Source: Nocardia carnea (GTDB lineage Bacteria > Actinomycetota > Actinomycetes > Mycobacteriales > Mycobacteriaceae). Taken from it: DNA of 64,000 nt. Made by a program: the position numbers and the translations under genes. Below, in pieces: positions 44,620 to 54,100 of this stretch. The stretch lies in the NCBI RefSeq assembly GCF_029868325.1, contig NZ_JARWNW010000251.1, positions 18,524 through 82,523 on the forward strand, written 5' to 3'. Positions within the stretch are counted from its first letter, which is position 1; each line of letters starts with the position of its first letter. The notes under the pieces are model-generated. The model saw only the letters and a program-made list of their open reading frames with translations, was not told where the DNA came from and did not search any database.

Positions 44620-45621
44620 GTGACCGAACAACTGGCGAACGATTCGCTGGACAACGACTACGACGTGGTGGTGGCCGGCGGCGGCGCGGCCGGACTGAAC
44701 GGAGCGCTGATGCTGGCGCGCTCCCGTCGCACGGTAGCGGTGATCGACGCGGGCGAACCCCGCAATGCCCCCGCCGACGGAGTGCACGGACTGCTGGCCC
44801 GCGACGGGATGCCGCCCGCGGAGCTACTGGCGCGCGGCCGTGCAGAAGTACGCAGCTACGGCGGGCACGTGGTGTCGGGAGAAATCACCGGGGCCACCCG
44901 AACCGACCACGGATTCGCGATCGACCTGGCCGACGGGCGCAGCGTCCGGGCCCGGCGCCTGCTGATCACCACGGGACTCACCGACGAGCTCCCGGATATC
45001 GCCGGCCTGCGCGAACGCTGGGGTCGCGATGTCGTGCACTGCCCCTACTGCCACGGCTGGGAGGTCCGCGACCGGGCGATCGGCCTGCTGGCCACCGGCC
45101 CGATGGCGATGCACCAGGTGCAACTGTTCCGCCAGCTCAGCGACGATATCGTCTTCTTCACCCACGACGGCCCCGAGCCCACCGCCGAAGACGCCGAACG
45201 GCTGGCGGCACGCGGTATCCGCGTGGTGACCGGGAAAGTCACCGCCGTCGAGACGGGCAGCGACGGGATCACCGGTCTGCGTCTCGCCGACGGAACGGTC
45301 GTCGCCCGGGATGTTGTCGCTGTCGGAACACGGATGGTCGCGCGAGCGGGTTTCCTCGACGATCTGGGTTTGGCCGCGATCGACCACCCCACCGGCGCCG
45401 GCCGCTACATTCCGGCCGACCCGACCGGCCGCACCGAAGTACCCGGAGTATGGGCGGCAGGCAATGTCACCGATATCTCCGCACAGGTCGGCGCAGCCGC
45501 CGCAGCGGGCGCGATGGCCGGGGCGCAGATAAACGCGGACCTCGTCGAAGAGGAGATCCGCACGGCAGTTGCCGCCCGCGGTTCCGCAATCGACGAGCCC
45601 GCTGACGCCCGGCTCGCATAA
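44620..45621 (+). CDS. Thioredoxin reductase-like FAD oxidoreductase
   Basis: 333 residues from GTG 44620, ten bases after GGAGGA. The FAD motif is VVVAGGGAAGLNGALML, the redox-active disulfide is HCPYCHGW (C141, C144), and the C-terminal FAD motif is GVWAAGNVTD. The NADP-binding segment is degenerate (IGLLATGPMAMHQ instead of GxGxxA), which suggests a ferredoxin- or other-donor variant rather than classical TrxB. No thioredoxin gene is adjacent. Confidence 0.85.
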   Translation: MTEQLANDSLDNDYDVVVAGGGAAGLNGALMLARSRRTVAVIDAGEPRNAPADGVHGLLARDGMPPAELLARGRAEVRSYGGHVVSGEITGATRTDHGFAIDLADGRSVRARRLLITTGLTDELPDIAGLRERWGRDVVHCPYCHGWEVRDRAIGLLATGPMAMHQVQLFRQLSDDIVFFTHDGPEPTAEDAERLAARGIRVVTGKVTAVETGSDGITGLRLADGTVVARDVVAVGTRMVARAGFLDDLGLAAIDHPTGAGRYIPADPTGRTEVPGVWAAGNVTDISAQVGAAAAAGAMAGAQINADLVEEEIRTAVAARGSAIDEPADARLA

Positions 45622-45817
45622 GGCGGTTCCGGCCGCTGAATCGGACCCGTGAACCACGGCTCCCCTCACCCGAGCCCGTGAACCGGCCGCAGGCGGTCCC
45701 CGCGCTACGCGAACGGAGTGGGCCCCGGTGGCGGACACCTCCTGGAACCCGGCGGCGAAGACCCGAAGGTACGGATGTGGGCCGTGTGATCCGGGCCCGA
45801 GCGCTACCGTTGGCAGC

Positions 45818-47176
45818 GTGGACCTGCGCGCATTGACCGACCGGCTGCCCGCCGGTGCCGTGATCACCGACCCCGATATCGTCGCCGGGTATCGGCAGGA
45901 CCGCGCCCTGGACCCCGGCGCCGGAACACCGGCCGCCGTGGTCCGGGCCACCGGGACCGCCGATGTGCGCGAAACCCTGCGCTGGGCCGATGAGCACCGG
46001 GTTGCGGTGGTTCCGCGCGGTGCCGGTTCGGGACTCTCCGGCGGGGCGACCGCGCTCGACGGCGGGATCGTGCTGAGCACCGAGCGGATGCGCGATATCC
46101 GGATCGACCCGGTCACCCGGACCGCTGTGGTCCAGCCCGGGCTCTTCAACGCCGAGGTGAAGCGGGCGGCGGCCGAGCACGGGCTGTGGTATCCGCCGGA
46201 TCCTTCTTCCTTCGAGATCTGCTCCATCGGCGGTAACGCGGCCACCAACGCGGGCGGGCTGTGCTGTGTGAAATACGGCGTGACCACCGACTACGTCCTC
46301 GGTATGGAAGTCGTACTGGCCGACGGCAGCGTGGTGCGGCTGGGTGGGCCGCGGTTGAAGGATTCGGCGGGACTGTCGCTGACCAAGATGTTCGTCGGCA
46401 GCGAGGGAACGCTCGGTGTGATCACCGAGCTCACCCTGCGCCTGCTGCCCGCCCAACCCGCGCAATGCACCGTGGTCGCCTCGTTCGCGACACTCACCGC
46501 CGCCACCGAAGCCATCCTCGCCATCACCGGCGCCCTGCGGCCCGCCATGCTGGAATTCATGGATTCCGTCGCGATCAACGCGGTGGAGGACGAAATGCGG
46601 ATGGGACTGGATCGCAATGCCGCGGCACTGCTGGTCGCCCGGTCCGACGCTCCCGGCGAACACGCCGCCCAGGAGGCCCGCGTGATGCTGGAGGCCTGCC
46701 GGGCCGCCGGCGCGACCGAGGTCTTCGAAACCGCCGATGCCGAGGAGGGCGAGGCTTTCACCGCGGCCCGCCGCTTCGCGATCCCGGCGGTCGAGCGGAT
46801 CGGCCGGCTGCTGCTCGAAGATGTCGGGGTGCCGCTCCCCCGGCTCGGTGACCTGGTCACCGGTGTCGCCGAGATCGCCCGGCGCAACGACGTCCTGGTC
46901 TCGGTGATCGCGCACGCGGGTGACGGCAACACCCACCCGTTGATCGTCCACGACCCCGCCGACCCCGGCGAAACCGAACGTGCGCACCGCGCGTTCGGCG
47001 AGATCATGGACCTGGCCCTCACCCTCGGCGGCACCATCACCGGAGAACACGGGGTCGGGCGGTTGAAGAAGGCCTGGCTACCCGATCAGCTCGGCCCCGA
47101 TGTGATGGCGCTGACCCGCCGGATCAAGGACGCGCTCGACCCGCACGGGATCCTCAACCCGGGCGCCGTCCTCTGA
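45818..47176 (+). CDS. GlcD-type FAD-linked oxidase (D-lactate/glycolate dehydrogenase family)
   Basis: 452 residues from GTG 45818. The PCMH FAD-binding domain has VVPRGAGSGLSGGATAL and NAATNAGGLCCVKYGVT. The C-terminal domain ends with AHAGDGNTHPL, where the His ligands sit, and GTITGEHGVGRLKK. It oxidises a 2-hydroxy acid; the exact acid is not resolved. No Fe-S subunit gene follows, so it is a stand-alone type. Confidence 0.88.
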   Translation: MDLRALTDRLPAGAVITDPDIVAGYRQDRALDPGAGTPAAVVRATGTADVRETLRWADEHRVAVVPRGAGSGLSGGATALDGGIVLSTERMRDIRIDPVTRTAVVQPGLFNAEVKRAAAEHGLWYPPDPSSFEICSIGGNAATNAGGLCCVKYGVTTDYVLGMEVVLADGSVVRLGGPRLKDSAGLSLTKMFVGSEGTLGVITELTLRLLPAQPAQCTVVASFATLTAATEAILAITGALRPAMLEFMDSVAINAVEDEMRMGLDRNAAALLVARSDAPGEHAAQEARVMLEACRAAGATEVFETADAEEGEAFTAARRFAIPAVERIGRLLLEDVGVPLPRLGDLVTGVAEIARRNDVLVSVIAHAGDGNTHPLIVHDPADPGETERAHRAFGEIMDLALTLGGTITGEHGVGRLKKAWLPDQLGPDVMALTRRIKDALDPHGILNPGAVL

Positions 47177-47235
47177 CAGCGCCCGGATCACCACCTTCAG
47201 GAACAAACCCGGCACGGGCGGCCGTTCCAACAGAG

Positions 47236-47523
47236 GTGAGCACCGAACTCCGACACAATGCGGCCGATACCCGTTTCGAGATCTATCTCGACGGCTCCCT
47301 GGCCGGCTATGCCGACTACGCGGAAACCGAGAGCCCGAAGGTCCGCAACTTCCATCACACGATCACCTTCCCCGAGTTCCGAGGACGCGGGGTGGCCGCA
47401 CAGGTGGTGAAGTACGCGCTCGACGAAAGCCGCGCGGCGGGCTGTTCGGTCACCGCCACCTGCTGGTACGTGGACGAATACATCGGCAAACATCCGGAGT
47501 ACGCCGATCTCGTCCACCGCTGA
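47236..47523 (+). CDS. Small GNAT-like acetyltransferase (YjdJ type)
   Basis: 95 residues from GTG 47236. The acetyl-CoA loop is FPEFRGRGVAAQVVKYALDE, preceded by the β4 strand FHHTITF, and CWYVDEYIGKHPEYADLV closes the domain. This compact family lacks the full GNAT N-terminus. It is convergent with cutA across nine bases. Confidence 0.85.
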   Translation: MSTELRHNAADTRFEIYLDGSLAGYADYAETESPKVRNFHHTITFPEFRGRGVAAQVVKYALDESRAAGCSVTATCWYVDEYIGKHPEYADLVHR

Positions 47524-47532
47524 GGCGGCTGA

Positions 47533-47865
47533 TCAGCTGGTCTCGGCCAGAATCCACTCCCCATACGCAGGGTTCACGCCGGTCACCGGCACCGCGACAA
47601 CCTGCGGCACCTCATCCGGGTGCTCGGAATTGGCGCGCTCGATGATCGCGTCGACATGCGATGCCCGGGTGTGCAGCACCACCACGGCCTCGGACGCATC
47701 CTCCACCTCGCCTTGCCACCGGTAGATGGACCGGACCTCGGGGTGGATGTTCCCGCATGCCGCCAACCTGTCGGTTACCAACCGCCGGGTGAACTCCGCC
47801 AGCCATTCTTCGTCGGGTCCGCTGACGGTGACGTCCACAAGATCGCTATCGCTCACGGCGTCCAT
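47533..47865 (-). CDS. cutA: CutA-like divalent-cation tolerance protein
   Basis: 110 residues from ATG 47865. It follows the CutA trimer pattern: RRLVTDRLAACGNIHPEVRS, YRWQGEVEDASEAVVVLHTR and PQVVAVPVTGVNPAYGEWI. CutA is small, stable and widespread, with a contested role in metal tolerance. Longer in-frame starts exist but lack homology. Confidence 0.88.
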   Translation of the reverse strand: MDAVSDSDLVDVTVSGPDEEWLAEFTRRLVTDRLAACGNIHPEVRSIYRWQGEVEDASEAVVVLHTRASHVDAIIERANSEHPDEVPQVVAVPVTGVNPAYGEWILAETS

Positions 47866-48073
47866 GATCCACCAGCGCAGCGGGTCCCGCGCGGTGAGCC
47901 CACGCTGAACGACCCGCGCCACCGACGCTGCCGACCCGAGCTCGCCATCGGCGAAAACTGCCCGGCACCAGCGAGTTACAGCTTGTCGAAGCGTTGATGT
48001 ACTGTGAGCCCACCTCATTCCGAGGGGCGGAGGTCCAGGTCCTCACTCCGCGCCCAGGAAGGAGGTGGTGGGG

Positions 48074-48190
48074 ATGGCGACACATCGCCGGAAAAAGTGT
48101 GAGGCCCCGGTCGACTATGGCATCTGCATTGGCGTAGCTGCCGTAATCGCCGGGGCACTCGTACTGGTCCGCTGGATGCGAGCCCGATAA
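48074..48190 (+). CDS. 38-residue single-span membrane protein
   Basis: ATG 48074 follows a strong ribosome site (GGAGG with GTGGTGGGG). The product MATHRRKKCEAP has a basic N-terminus, then one membrane helix GICIGVAAVIAGALVLVRW, then a short basic tail. Topology by the positive-inside rule is uncertain, since both ends are basic. It is too short for homology from sequence alone, but the ribosome site and helix support it. Confidence 0.5.
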   Translation: MATHRRKKCEAPVDYGICIGVAAVIAGALVLVRWMRAR

Positions 48191-48361
48191 CAACCCACCA
48201 GGTGGGGCGCCGTAGCAGCGGCGTCCCACCGCCAGCATCACTCACGTGACTGCCCCAGAATACACGGCTCACCGCACATTCTCCCGTGATGCGACTCCCC
48301 AGATTTCGCAACACACCGGGCCCCGAAGCCAACAGTCCGAAATGCCCGGGCGAAGTACTGG

Positions 48362-49177
48362 TCAACCTCTGGTTGTGTACGGCCCCGCGACCGCGCGGCT
48401 GTCGGTGACCGCAAGATCGGTATCGACATCACTTTCGACAATCGCACTGACCGAGCGCGCTGCCGGCTCGTAGAGCCCGGACACATTGCTGTCCAGCCAA
48501 TGCGCGACCCCGTGCGATCCGGCGCTCGTCACGCCCGCGATCTGGACGATAACGCGACCGTCCTCCTCGCGGCGGCCGAGGAAACCGATATCGGGTCCCG
48601 GCTCACCCGCCGCCGGGGCGGTGTACCGGAGCCCGGTGGCCTTGTCGACGAGACACCATTCGCCGTCGGTCTTTTCGAGGCTCAATGCCTCGTCGGCGGC
48701 GAGTAGTTCTTGCGCCACCGGAGCGGAGCCGGGGTCGCCGATCACCACCGTGTCCCCTGCCGGAACATCCTCGGCGTCGGGGGCGATCTCGAATCGTGAC
48801 GAGGCGAGTGACAGGCGCGCCAGGACCTTTTCGACGAGTTGGCGGGCCGCGCGGTCGCTCGCGTCGACGGCATCGTCCGCCCCGGCGTCACGCCGGGGGA
48901 TCCCGACCGTCACCGGCCCGACACCGAAGAAGGCGCGCTCGGCCGGTGGCGCACCCGACTTGATCTGGCTGATCCGGCCTTTGGTGATCCCGAGCAGTTC
49001 AGCTATCTCGGTGTAGTTCAGTCCTTTTCGGTGCGCCTCTTCGATCGCCTCTTTGCGCAGGCGCGCCAGTTCGGCGGCTCGCTGCTGGTAGAGCGTGATC
49101 AGTTCGGTCGCCCGCCGCCCGCGCTGTATCGGATCCGGCTCGGAACGGACTTGCTCGAACTCGCTTGTGCCACCCAC
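48362..49177 (-). CDS. Sigma-like HTH protein with C-terminal Rossmann-like sensor
   Basis: 271 residues. Residues 20-80 contain a helical part and the helix-turn-helix NYTEIAELLGITKGRISQIK, close to sigma region 4. From about residue 140 a separate domain begins TVVIGDPGSAPVAQELL, continues with WCLVDKATGLRYTAP, and ends RVIVQIAGVTSAGSHGVAHW. The GDPGS...G-AHWL frame suggests a nucleotide- or ligand-binding fold. A one-protein sensor-regulator is the likely reading; targets are unknown. Confidence 0.65.
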   Translation of the reverse strand: MGGTSEFEQVRSEPDPIQRGRRATELITLYQQRAAELARLRKEAIEEAHRKGLNYTEIAELLGITKGRISQIKSGAPPAERAFFGVGPVTVGIPRRDAGADDAVDASDRAARQLVEKVLARLSLASSRFEIAPDAEDVPAGDTVVIGDPGSAPVAQELLAADEALSLEKTDGEWCLVDKATGLRYTAPAAGEPGPDIGFLGRREEDGRVIVQIAGVTSAGSHGVAHWLDSNVSGLYEPAARSVSAIVESDVDTDLAVTDSRAVAGPYTTRG

Positions 49178-49358
49178 GCCCTGAGTCTAGAGATACCGAC
49201 TTGACCACATCAGCGGGTCGACGTAACATCTCGGTTTATCCCCCCTAAATGTTCTGCGGTCCACCCTGATCCACCGGTTTAGGAAGCATAAATCACGGCA
49301 TGATCGCCCGTGCACCGATTCGCGGTATGCGGGCCCGACGAACATACGAGGTCACCCG

Positions 49359-49550
49359 ATGAACCATGATCGTCCCCGCTTGCCCACCAGAGCCCCCGCC
49401 AACCGTGCCATTGCCGCGACACTGCGGCTGTGGCGCCTCGGTGAATGCACCGACCCGGCAATCCTGACCCGCGTAGCCGCCGGGTTGCGCGCACTACCCC
49501 GCCATCCGCAACGCACCTTTTCCGGCGACACCGTGCAGGACAACCGATGA
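49359..49550 (+). CDS. Small basic protein upstream of Cys-rich gene
   Basis: 63 residues from ATG 49359 (MNHDRPRLPTRAPANRA). It is basic, with a helix IAATLRLWRLGE and LTRVAAGLRALPRHPQR. Its stop overlaps the next ATG (ATGA), a strong sign of real translation. No domain is recognised. Confidence 0.5.
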   Translation: MNHDRPRLPTRAPANRAIAATLRLWRLGECTDPAILTRVAAGLRALPRHPQRTFSGDTVQDNR

Positions 49551-50011
49551 ACGCATCGACGCCGGTCTGCCACTGCGAGAACGAGCCCTGGATTCACCGC
49601 GGAATGCTCTGCACGACAGCCACTTCCGGCCGCTTCCGCTGCCCGGAAACGCGGCACTGCCTACACGGCACCACCATCGAGAACGGGCGGATAGCCGACC
49701 ACTGGAGGAACGTCCCCGGCGAATGCCCATGGGTCGCAACGCTGGTCACCGACAGTCCCCGCTGCTCCTGCGGCCGCGGCCCGTGGATCAAACTCCGCCA
49801 CCTACGCCTGTTCACCCGCAAAAACCTCACCGGCCCGGTGGTTTCCCTCTCCTGTCCAGGCCTGTGTCCCGGACCGCGGGTAGCCGTCCACGATCACCAC
49901 ATCTGCGATCACCCACGCGACAACCACACTCCATGCCCGTGGTCGGGCACCCGGATCGCCCCCGTCGGCATCGCACCCCCCTTGTTCGTTTCGAAGCCCC
50001 TTGCCGGATGA
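49547..50011 (+). CDS. Cys/His-rich small protein with repeated C-x-C...PWI motif
   Basis: 154 residues from ATG 49547, coupled by ATGA to the preceding small gene. It has 14 or so cysteines. The block VCHCENEPWIHRG recurs as RCSCGRGPWIKLR, and other C/H clusters (RCPETRHCLHG, SCPGLCPGP, HDHHICDHPRD) space like zinc sites. No known family is recognised; the pattern suggests two similar metal-binding modules. No membrane helix. Confidence 0.5.
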   Translation: MNASTPVCHCENEPWIHRGMLCTTATSGRFRCPETRHCLHGTTIENGRIADHWRNVPGECPWVATLVTDSPRCSCGRGPWIKLRHLRLFTRKNLTGPVVSLSCPGLCPGPRVAVHDHHICDHPRDNHTPCPWSGTRIAPVGIAPPLFVSKPLAG

Positions 50012-50041
50012 ACCGGGCACGACTCCGCGTGGGACCACTCA

Positions 50042-50086
50042 ATCGAGCTTGTGACTGGTGGCACCACCCGATCGAGCTTGTGACTG
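50042..50086. repeat. 16-bp direct repeat around a short palindrome
   Basis: 'atcgagcttgtgactg' occurs at 50042-50057 and again at 50071-50086, with GGTGG-CA-CCACC between the copies. It lies in the convergent gap after the Cys-rich gene. Confidence 0.55.
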
Positions 50087-50100
50087 AACGAAAACAGAGT

Positions 50101-50116
50101 CCGGAGCGAACTCCGG
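50101..50116. terminator. Short hairpin between convergent genes
   Basis: CCGGAG and CTCCGG pair around CGAA, between the ends of the Cys-rich gene and fadE25. Without a T-tract, a terminator is only likely. Confidence 0.35.
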
Positions 50117-50246
50117 GCCACCGTCCGTCATGATCCCGCGATACCGGTCCGGCGATGGCCAGGCCGGTGCTCCCCCGCGATTCGCGCGGCCTGCACAGCC
50201 CGCGACGGCGGCCTGAGCGTGAATCCCAGGCCACCGCCCCGGACAA

Positions 50247-51407
50247 CTACCCCTTCAGCAGGGCGCGGGACATGACGACCCGCTGGATCTGGTTGGTGCC
50301 CTCGTAGATCTGGGTGATCTTGGCGTCGCGCATCATCCGCTCCACCGGGAAATCGGTGGTGTAGCCGGCGCCGCCGAACAGCTGGACCGCGTTGGTGGTG
50401 ACCTCCATCGCCACATCCGAGGCGAAGCATTTGGCGGCCGCCGAGATGAAGCCCAGGTTCTTCTCGCCGCGTTCGGCGCGGGCGGCGGAGGTGTAGACCA
50501 TCAACCGCGCGGCCTCGATCTTCATGGCCATATCGGCGAGCATGAACTGGGTGTTCTGGAAGTCGGCGATCGCGGTGCCGAACTGCTTGCGGTCCTTGGT
50601 GTAGGCCAGGGCCGCGTCCAGGGCGCCCTGCGCCAGGCCGACAGCCTGGGCGCCGATCGTGGGGCGGGTGTGGTCGAGGGTCTGCAGGGCGGTTTTGAAA
50701 CCGGTGCCGGGTTCGCCGACGATGCGGTCGCCCGGGATCCGGCAGTTCTCGAAGTACAGTTCGGCGGTGGGGGAACCCTTGATACCGAGTTTGTGCTCGA
50801 GCGGGCCGACCACGAAACCTTCGTCGTCCTTGTGGACCAGGAACGCCGAGATACCGTTGGCACCCTTGTCCGGATCGGTCACGGCCATCACCGTGTACCA
50901 AGACGACTTGCCGCCGTTGGTGATCCAGCATTTGGACCCGTTGAGGATCCAATCGTCACCTTCCTGCCGGGCGCGGGTGCGCATCCCGGCGGCATCGGAA
51001 CCGGCTTCCCGCTCGGAGAGGGCGTAGGAGGCCATCTCGCCGTTGACGATATCGGGCAGCACCTTCTGCTTGAGTTCCTCGGAACCGTTGAGGATCATGC
51101 CCATGGTGCCGAGTTTGTTCACGGCCGGGATCAGCGACGACGAACCGCAGACCCGGGCGACTTCCTCGATGACGATGCAGGTCGCCACGGAATCGGCGCC
51201 CTGGCCGCCGTAGGTCTCCGGAACATGGACGGCGTTGAAGCCCGCGGCATTGAGTGCCGTCAGCGCCTCTTCGGGGAAGCGCGCATGCTCGTCGACATCC
51301 TTGGCGTACGGGGCGATCTCCTTCTCACAGAGGGCGCGGATGGCAGACCGCAGCTCATCGTGGAAATCCTCCAGCTTGAACAGATCGAAATCCGGGTTTC
51401 CCGCCAT
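50247..51407 (-). CDS. fadE25: Acyl-CoA dehydrogenase
   Basis: 386 residues from ATG 51407, with AGGAG seven bases upstream. It has ALSEREAGSDAAGMRTRARQ for FAD binding, DFQNTQFMLADMAM and the catalytic Glu in IYEGTNQIQRV. In M. tuberculosis the orthologue lies next to purE and purK, as here. The substrate range is unproven. Confidence 0.92.
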   Translation of the reverse strand: MAGNPDFDLFKLEDFHDELRSAIRALCEKEIAPYAKDVDEHARFPEEALTALNAAGFNAVHVPETYGGQGADSVATCIVIEEVARVCGSSSLIPAVNKLGTMGMILNGSEELKQKVLPDIVNGEMASYALSEREAGSDAAGMRTRARQEGDDWILNGSKCWITNGGKSSWYTVMAVTDPDKGANGISAFLVHKDDEGFVVGPLEHKLGIKGSPTAELYFENCRIPGDRIVGEPGTGFKTALQTLDHTRPTIGAQAVGLAQGALDAALAYTKDRKQFGTAIADFQNTQFMLADMAMKIEAARLMVYTSAARAERGEKNLGFISAAAKCFASDVAMEVTTNAVQLFGGAGYTTDFPVERMMRDAKITQIYEGTNQIQRVVMSRALLKG

Positions 51408-51445
51408 TGGGTTCACTCCTGTTTGCCGGTGCGGTGCCACTCGTC

Positions 51446-51524
51446 GGCACTCGGTGTCAGATCTTCCGCCACTATACCGCCTGCAAAACACTACTTGCCG
51501 AGCAAGTGATGGCACTCAGTGTCA
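51446..51524. promoter_or_regulatory. Probable operator array upstream of fadE25
   Basis: ACTTGC-CGA-GCAAGT (51493-51507) is a perfect 6-3-6 inverted repeat. It is flanked by two near-identical 14-mers GGCACTC[G/A]GTGTCA at 51446-51459 and 51511-51524, each holding a CACTC-GTG palindrome-like core. All lie between the TetR gene and fadE25. Confidence 0.5.
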
Positions 51525-52226
51525 ATCACTCGCCGTTTCCGCCAAACCACCGAGCCGCTGATGCAGCAGTTCGGCCACATGCCGGGCCGGCAGATCGCGC
51601 CGGAACACCGCGAGCACCAGTTCCTCCTCGCCGGACTCGCGCCGGTCACCCCGCGGAATCGTACTCAGCTCGGCCCGCAGATCCGCGGGTCCGGCGGCCG
51701 ACTCCCCGCGGACCATCCGGCGCAGCAGATAGTTGTGGGTCGCGGTCACCGCGGCGGTGAACTGTACCCGCGCCAGATCCGAGGAATCGGGCAGTCGCTC
51801 CCGCAGATAGTCGGTGAACAAGCGCTCGTAGCGGAACACCGTCACGATCTCGCGGTCACGCAGCGCCGGTACCCGGCGCACCACGTGATAGCGGCGTTCG
51901 GCGATATCGCGCCAGCGGGTGAACCGCTCGAAAACCTGCACCGCCGCCTCACACACCGCCTCCCACGGATCGCCCTGGGCCTGCTGCAGGAACTCCTGCG
52001 CGGCGACCAGCTGGGCTTCGTGATCGGCGAAGATCACATCCTCCTTGGACCGGAACTGGCGGAAGAAGGTACGCCGCGAGATACCGGCCGCCTCGGCGAT
52101 CTCGTCGACCGAGGTCGCCTCGTAACCCTGGTCCGCGAACAGGCGTAACGCCTCGTCGACCACGCCGAGCCGGAAACGTACCAACTCGCCACCGCCGGAC
52201 CGGCGGACGGTTTCCTCGTTTTCCAT
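51522..52226 (-). CDS. TetR-family repressor, probable fadE25 regulator
   Basis: 234 residues. An N-terminal TetR helix-turn-helix (ATSVDEIAEAAGISRRTFFRQF) is followed by a helical ligand domain. It lies directly upstream of fadE25, with an inverted repeat in the gap, so it probably regulates that gene. It is absent from the corresponding M. tuberculosis position as far as I recall. Confidence 0.85.
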   Translation of the reverse strand: MENEETVRRSGGGELVRFRLGVVDEALRLFADQGYEATSVDEIAEAAGISRRTFFRQFRSKEDVIFADHEAQLVAAQEFLQQAQGDPWEAVCEAAVQVFERFTRWRDIAERRYHVVRRVPALRDREIVTVFRYERLFTDYLRERLPDSSDLARVQFTAAVTATHNYLLRRMVRGESAAGPADLRAELSTIPRGDRRESGEEELVLAVFRRDLPARHVAELLHQRLGGLAETASD

Positions 52227-52334
52227 ACGCCAACCGTATCGAGCGCCGTCCCGAGATCCGCGGAGCTGTGGGTCGAAGTCCAGCAGCCACGCATCCCGCG
52301 GAATCGACCCGAACCGACGCGGAGCCCGGCGACC

Positions 52335-52862
52335 TCAGCCCAGCAAACGCTTGCGCAGCGCTTCGTCCTTCTCCAGGACCATGGTCTCGAGACCGGCCTG
52401 GAACTGCTCCATCCGCGCCCGCAGCGCGGGGTCGGCGGCGCCGAGAATGCGCGCGGCGAGCAGGCCGGCGTTGCGGGCACCGCCGATGGAGACGGTGGCC
52501 ACCGGAACGCCGGCGGGCATCTGGACGATCGACAGCAGCGAATCCATACCGTCGAGGTATTTCAGCGGCACCGGAACACCGATCACCGGCAACGGGGTCG
52601 CGGAGGCGACCATGCCCGGCAGATGGGCGGCGCCGCCGGCGCCCGCGATGAGGACCTTCAAGCCCCGGCCCGCGGCATCGCGCGCGTAGTCGAGCATGCG
52701 CTGCGGAGTGCGGTGCGCGGAGACCACGCCGACCTCGAACCGGATCCCGAACTCCGCCAGCGCCTCGGCGGCGGCCTCCATGGTGGGCCAGTCCGAATCG
52801 CTGCCCATAATCAGCCCGACCGCGGGAGAACCCGGGATACTGCCTGCCACCACGTCACTCAT
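52335..52862 (-). CDS. purE: N5-carboxyaminoimidazole ribonucleotide mutase
   Basis: 175 residues of Pur[52 protein letters not shown] and [20 protein letters not shown], where the active-site Ser and His lie. It overlaps the purK stop by eight bases. Confidence 0.95.
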   Translation of the reverse strand: MSDVVAGSIPGSPAVGLIMGSDSDWPTMEAAAEALAEFGIRFEVGVVSAHRTPQRMLDYARDAAGRGLKVLIAGAGGAAHLPGMVASATPLPVIGVPVPLKYLDGMDSLLSIVQMPAGVPVATVSIGGARNAGLLAARILGAADPALRARMEQFQAGLETMVLEKDEALRKRLLG

Positions 52863-54075
52863 GCGGATCCCATCCGTCGGTCCATACCGCGCGCGACATC
52901 CAGTGCGCCGCGCGCTCGGCTCGTTCCCGCACCGCGGCCACCTCGTCGCCCAGCACGTTCACATGCCCTATCTTGCGGTCCGGGCGTTCGCCCTTGCCGT
53001 ACAGATGCACCTTCGCGTCGGGCATCCGGGCGAACAGATGGTGCAACCGCTCATCCATCGACATGTCCGGCGCCTCGGGCGCACCGAGAATATTCGCCAT
53101 CACGGTTACCGGCGCCAGCGGGCTGGTGTCACCGAGCGGATAGTCCAGTACGGCGCGCAGATGCTGTTCGAACTGTCCGGTGCGGGCGCCGTCCATGCCC
53201 CAGTGCCCGGAGTTGTGCGGGCGCATGGCCAGTTCGTTGATCAGGATTTCCCCGGTCTCGGTCTCGAACAGTTCGACCGCCATCGCCCCGACCACCCCCA
53301 GATCGCGGGCCAGCCGCAACGCGAGTTCTTCGGCCTCGGCTGCCAGTTCCTCGGACAGGTCCGGGGCCGGCGCGATCACCACGGCACATTGGCCGTGCCG
53401 CTGCACGGTTTCCACCACGGGCCAGGTCGCCGCCTGACCGTAGGGCGAGCGGGCCACCATCGCCGACAGTTCCCGCTTCAACGCGACCCGGACCTCGGCC
53501 ATCAGCCCCACTCCGGTACCGAGCTGCTCGGCGGCGATCTTCGCCGCCTCCGCTGCGTCGGCAGGCATCCATACGCCCCGCCCGTCGTATCCGCCGCGGA
53601 TCGCCTTGAGCACGATGGGCCAGCCGTGTTCGTCGCCGAAGCGGATGGCGTCGGCCTCGGATTCGACCACGGTGAACGGCGGGACCGGCAGGCCGCGCGC
53701 GGACAGTTCGGTGCGCATGGCGCGCTTGTCCTGGGCGTAGCGCAGTGCCTGCGGCGGCGGCAGCACGGCGACTCCCTCGGCGACCAGCGCCTCGAGATGT
53801 TCGGTGGGTACGTGTTCGTGGTCGAAGGTCAGCGCATGCGAACCGGTGGCGGCGCGCCGCAGGGCGTCCAGGTCGGTATGGCTGCCCAGTACGACATCGG
53901 GACTGACCTGGGCGGCCGGATCATCGGGCCGCTCGGCGAGGACCCGGAGCCGCTGCCCCAGTGCAATCGCCGCCTGATGCGTCATCCGCGCCAGCTGGCC
54001 GCCGCCGACCATGGTGACGGTCGGCATCGCCGCAGGATCGAATCTACGAGCATTCACGTCGGACAATACTGTCAC
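52855..54075 (-). CDS. purK: N5-carboxyaminoimidazole ribonucleotide synthase (ATP-grasp)
   Basis: 406 residues. [12 protein letters not shown] near the start, the ATP-grasp [16 protein letters not shown], and the metal site [15 protein letters not shown]. It makes N5-CAIR for purE in purine synthesis. Longer and shorter GTG starts are possible; GTG 54075 is used here. Confidence 0.93.
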   Translation of the reverse strand: MTVLSDVNARRFDPAAMPTVTMVGGGQLARMTHQAAIALGQRLRVLAERPDDPAAQVSPDVVLGSHTDLDALRRAATGSHALTFDHEHVPTEHLEALVAEGVAVLPPPQALRYAQDKRAMRTELSARGLPVPPFTVVESEADAIRFGDEHGWPIVLKAIRGGYDGRGVWMPADAAEAAKIAAEQLGTGVGLMAEVRVALKRELSAMVARSPYGQAATWPVVETVQRHGQCAVVIAPAPDLSEELAAEAEELALRLARDLGVVGAMAVELFETETGEILINELAMRPHNSGHWGMDGARTGQFEQHLRAVLDYPLGDTSPLAPVTVMANILGAPEAPDMSMDERLHHLFARMPDAKVHLYGKGERPDRKIGHVNVLGDEVAAVRERAERAAHWMSRAVWTDGWDPHE

Positions 54076-54100
54076 GTCCTGCGCGAACAGTGGCTAGCGG

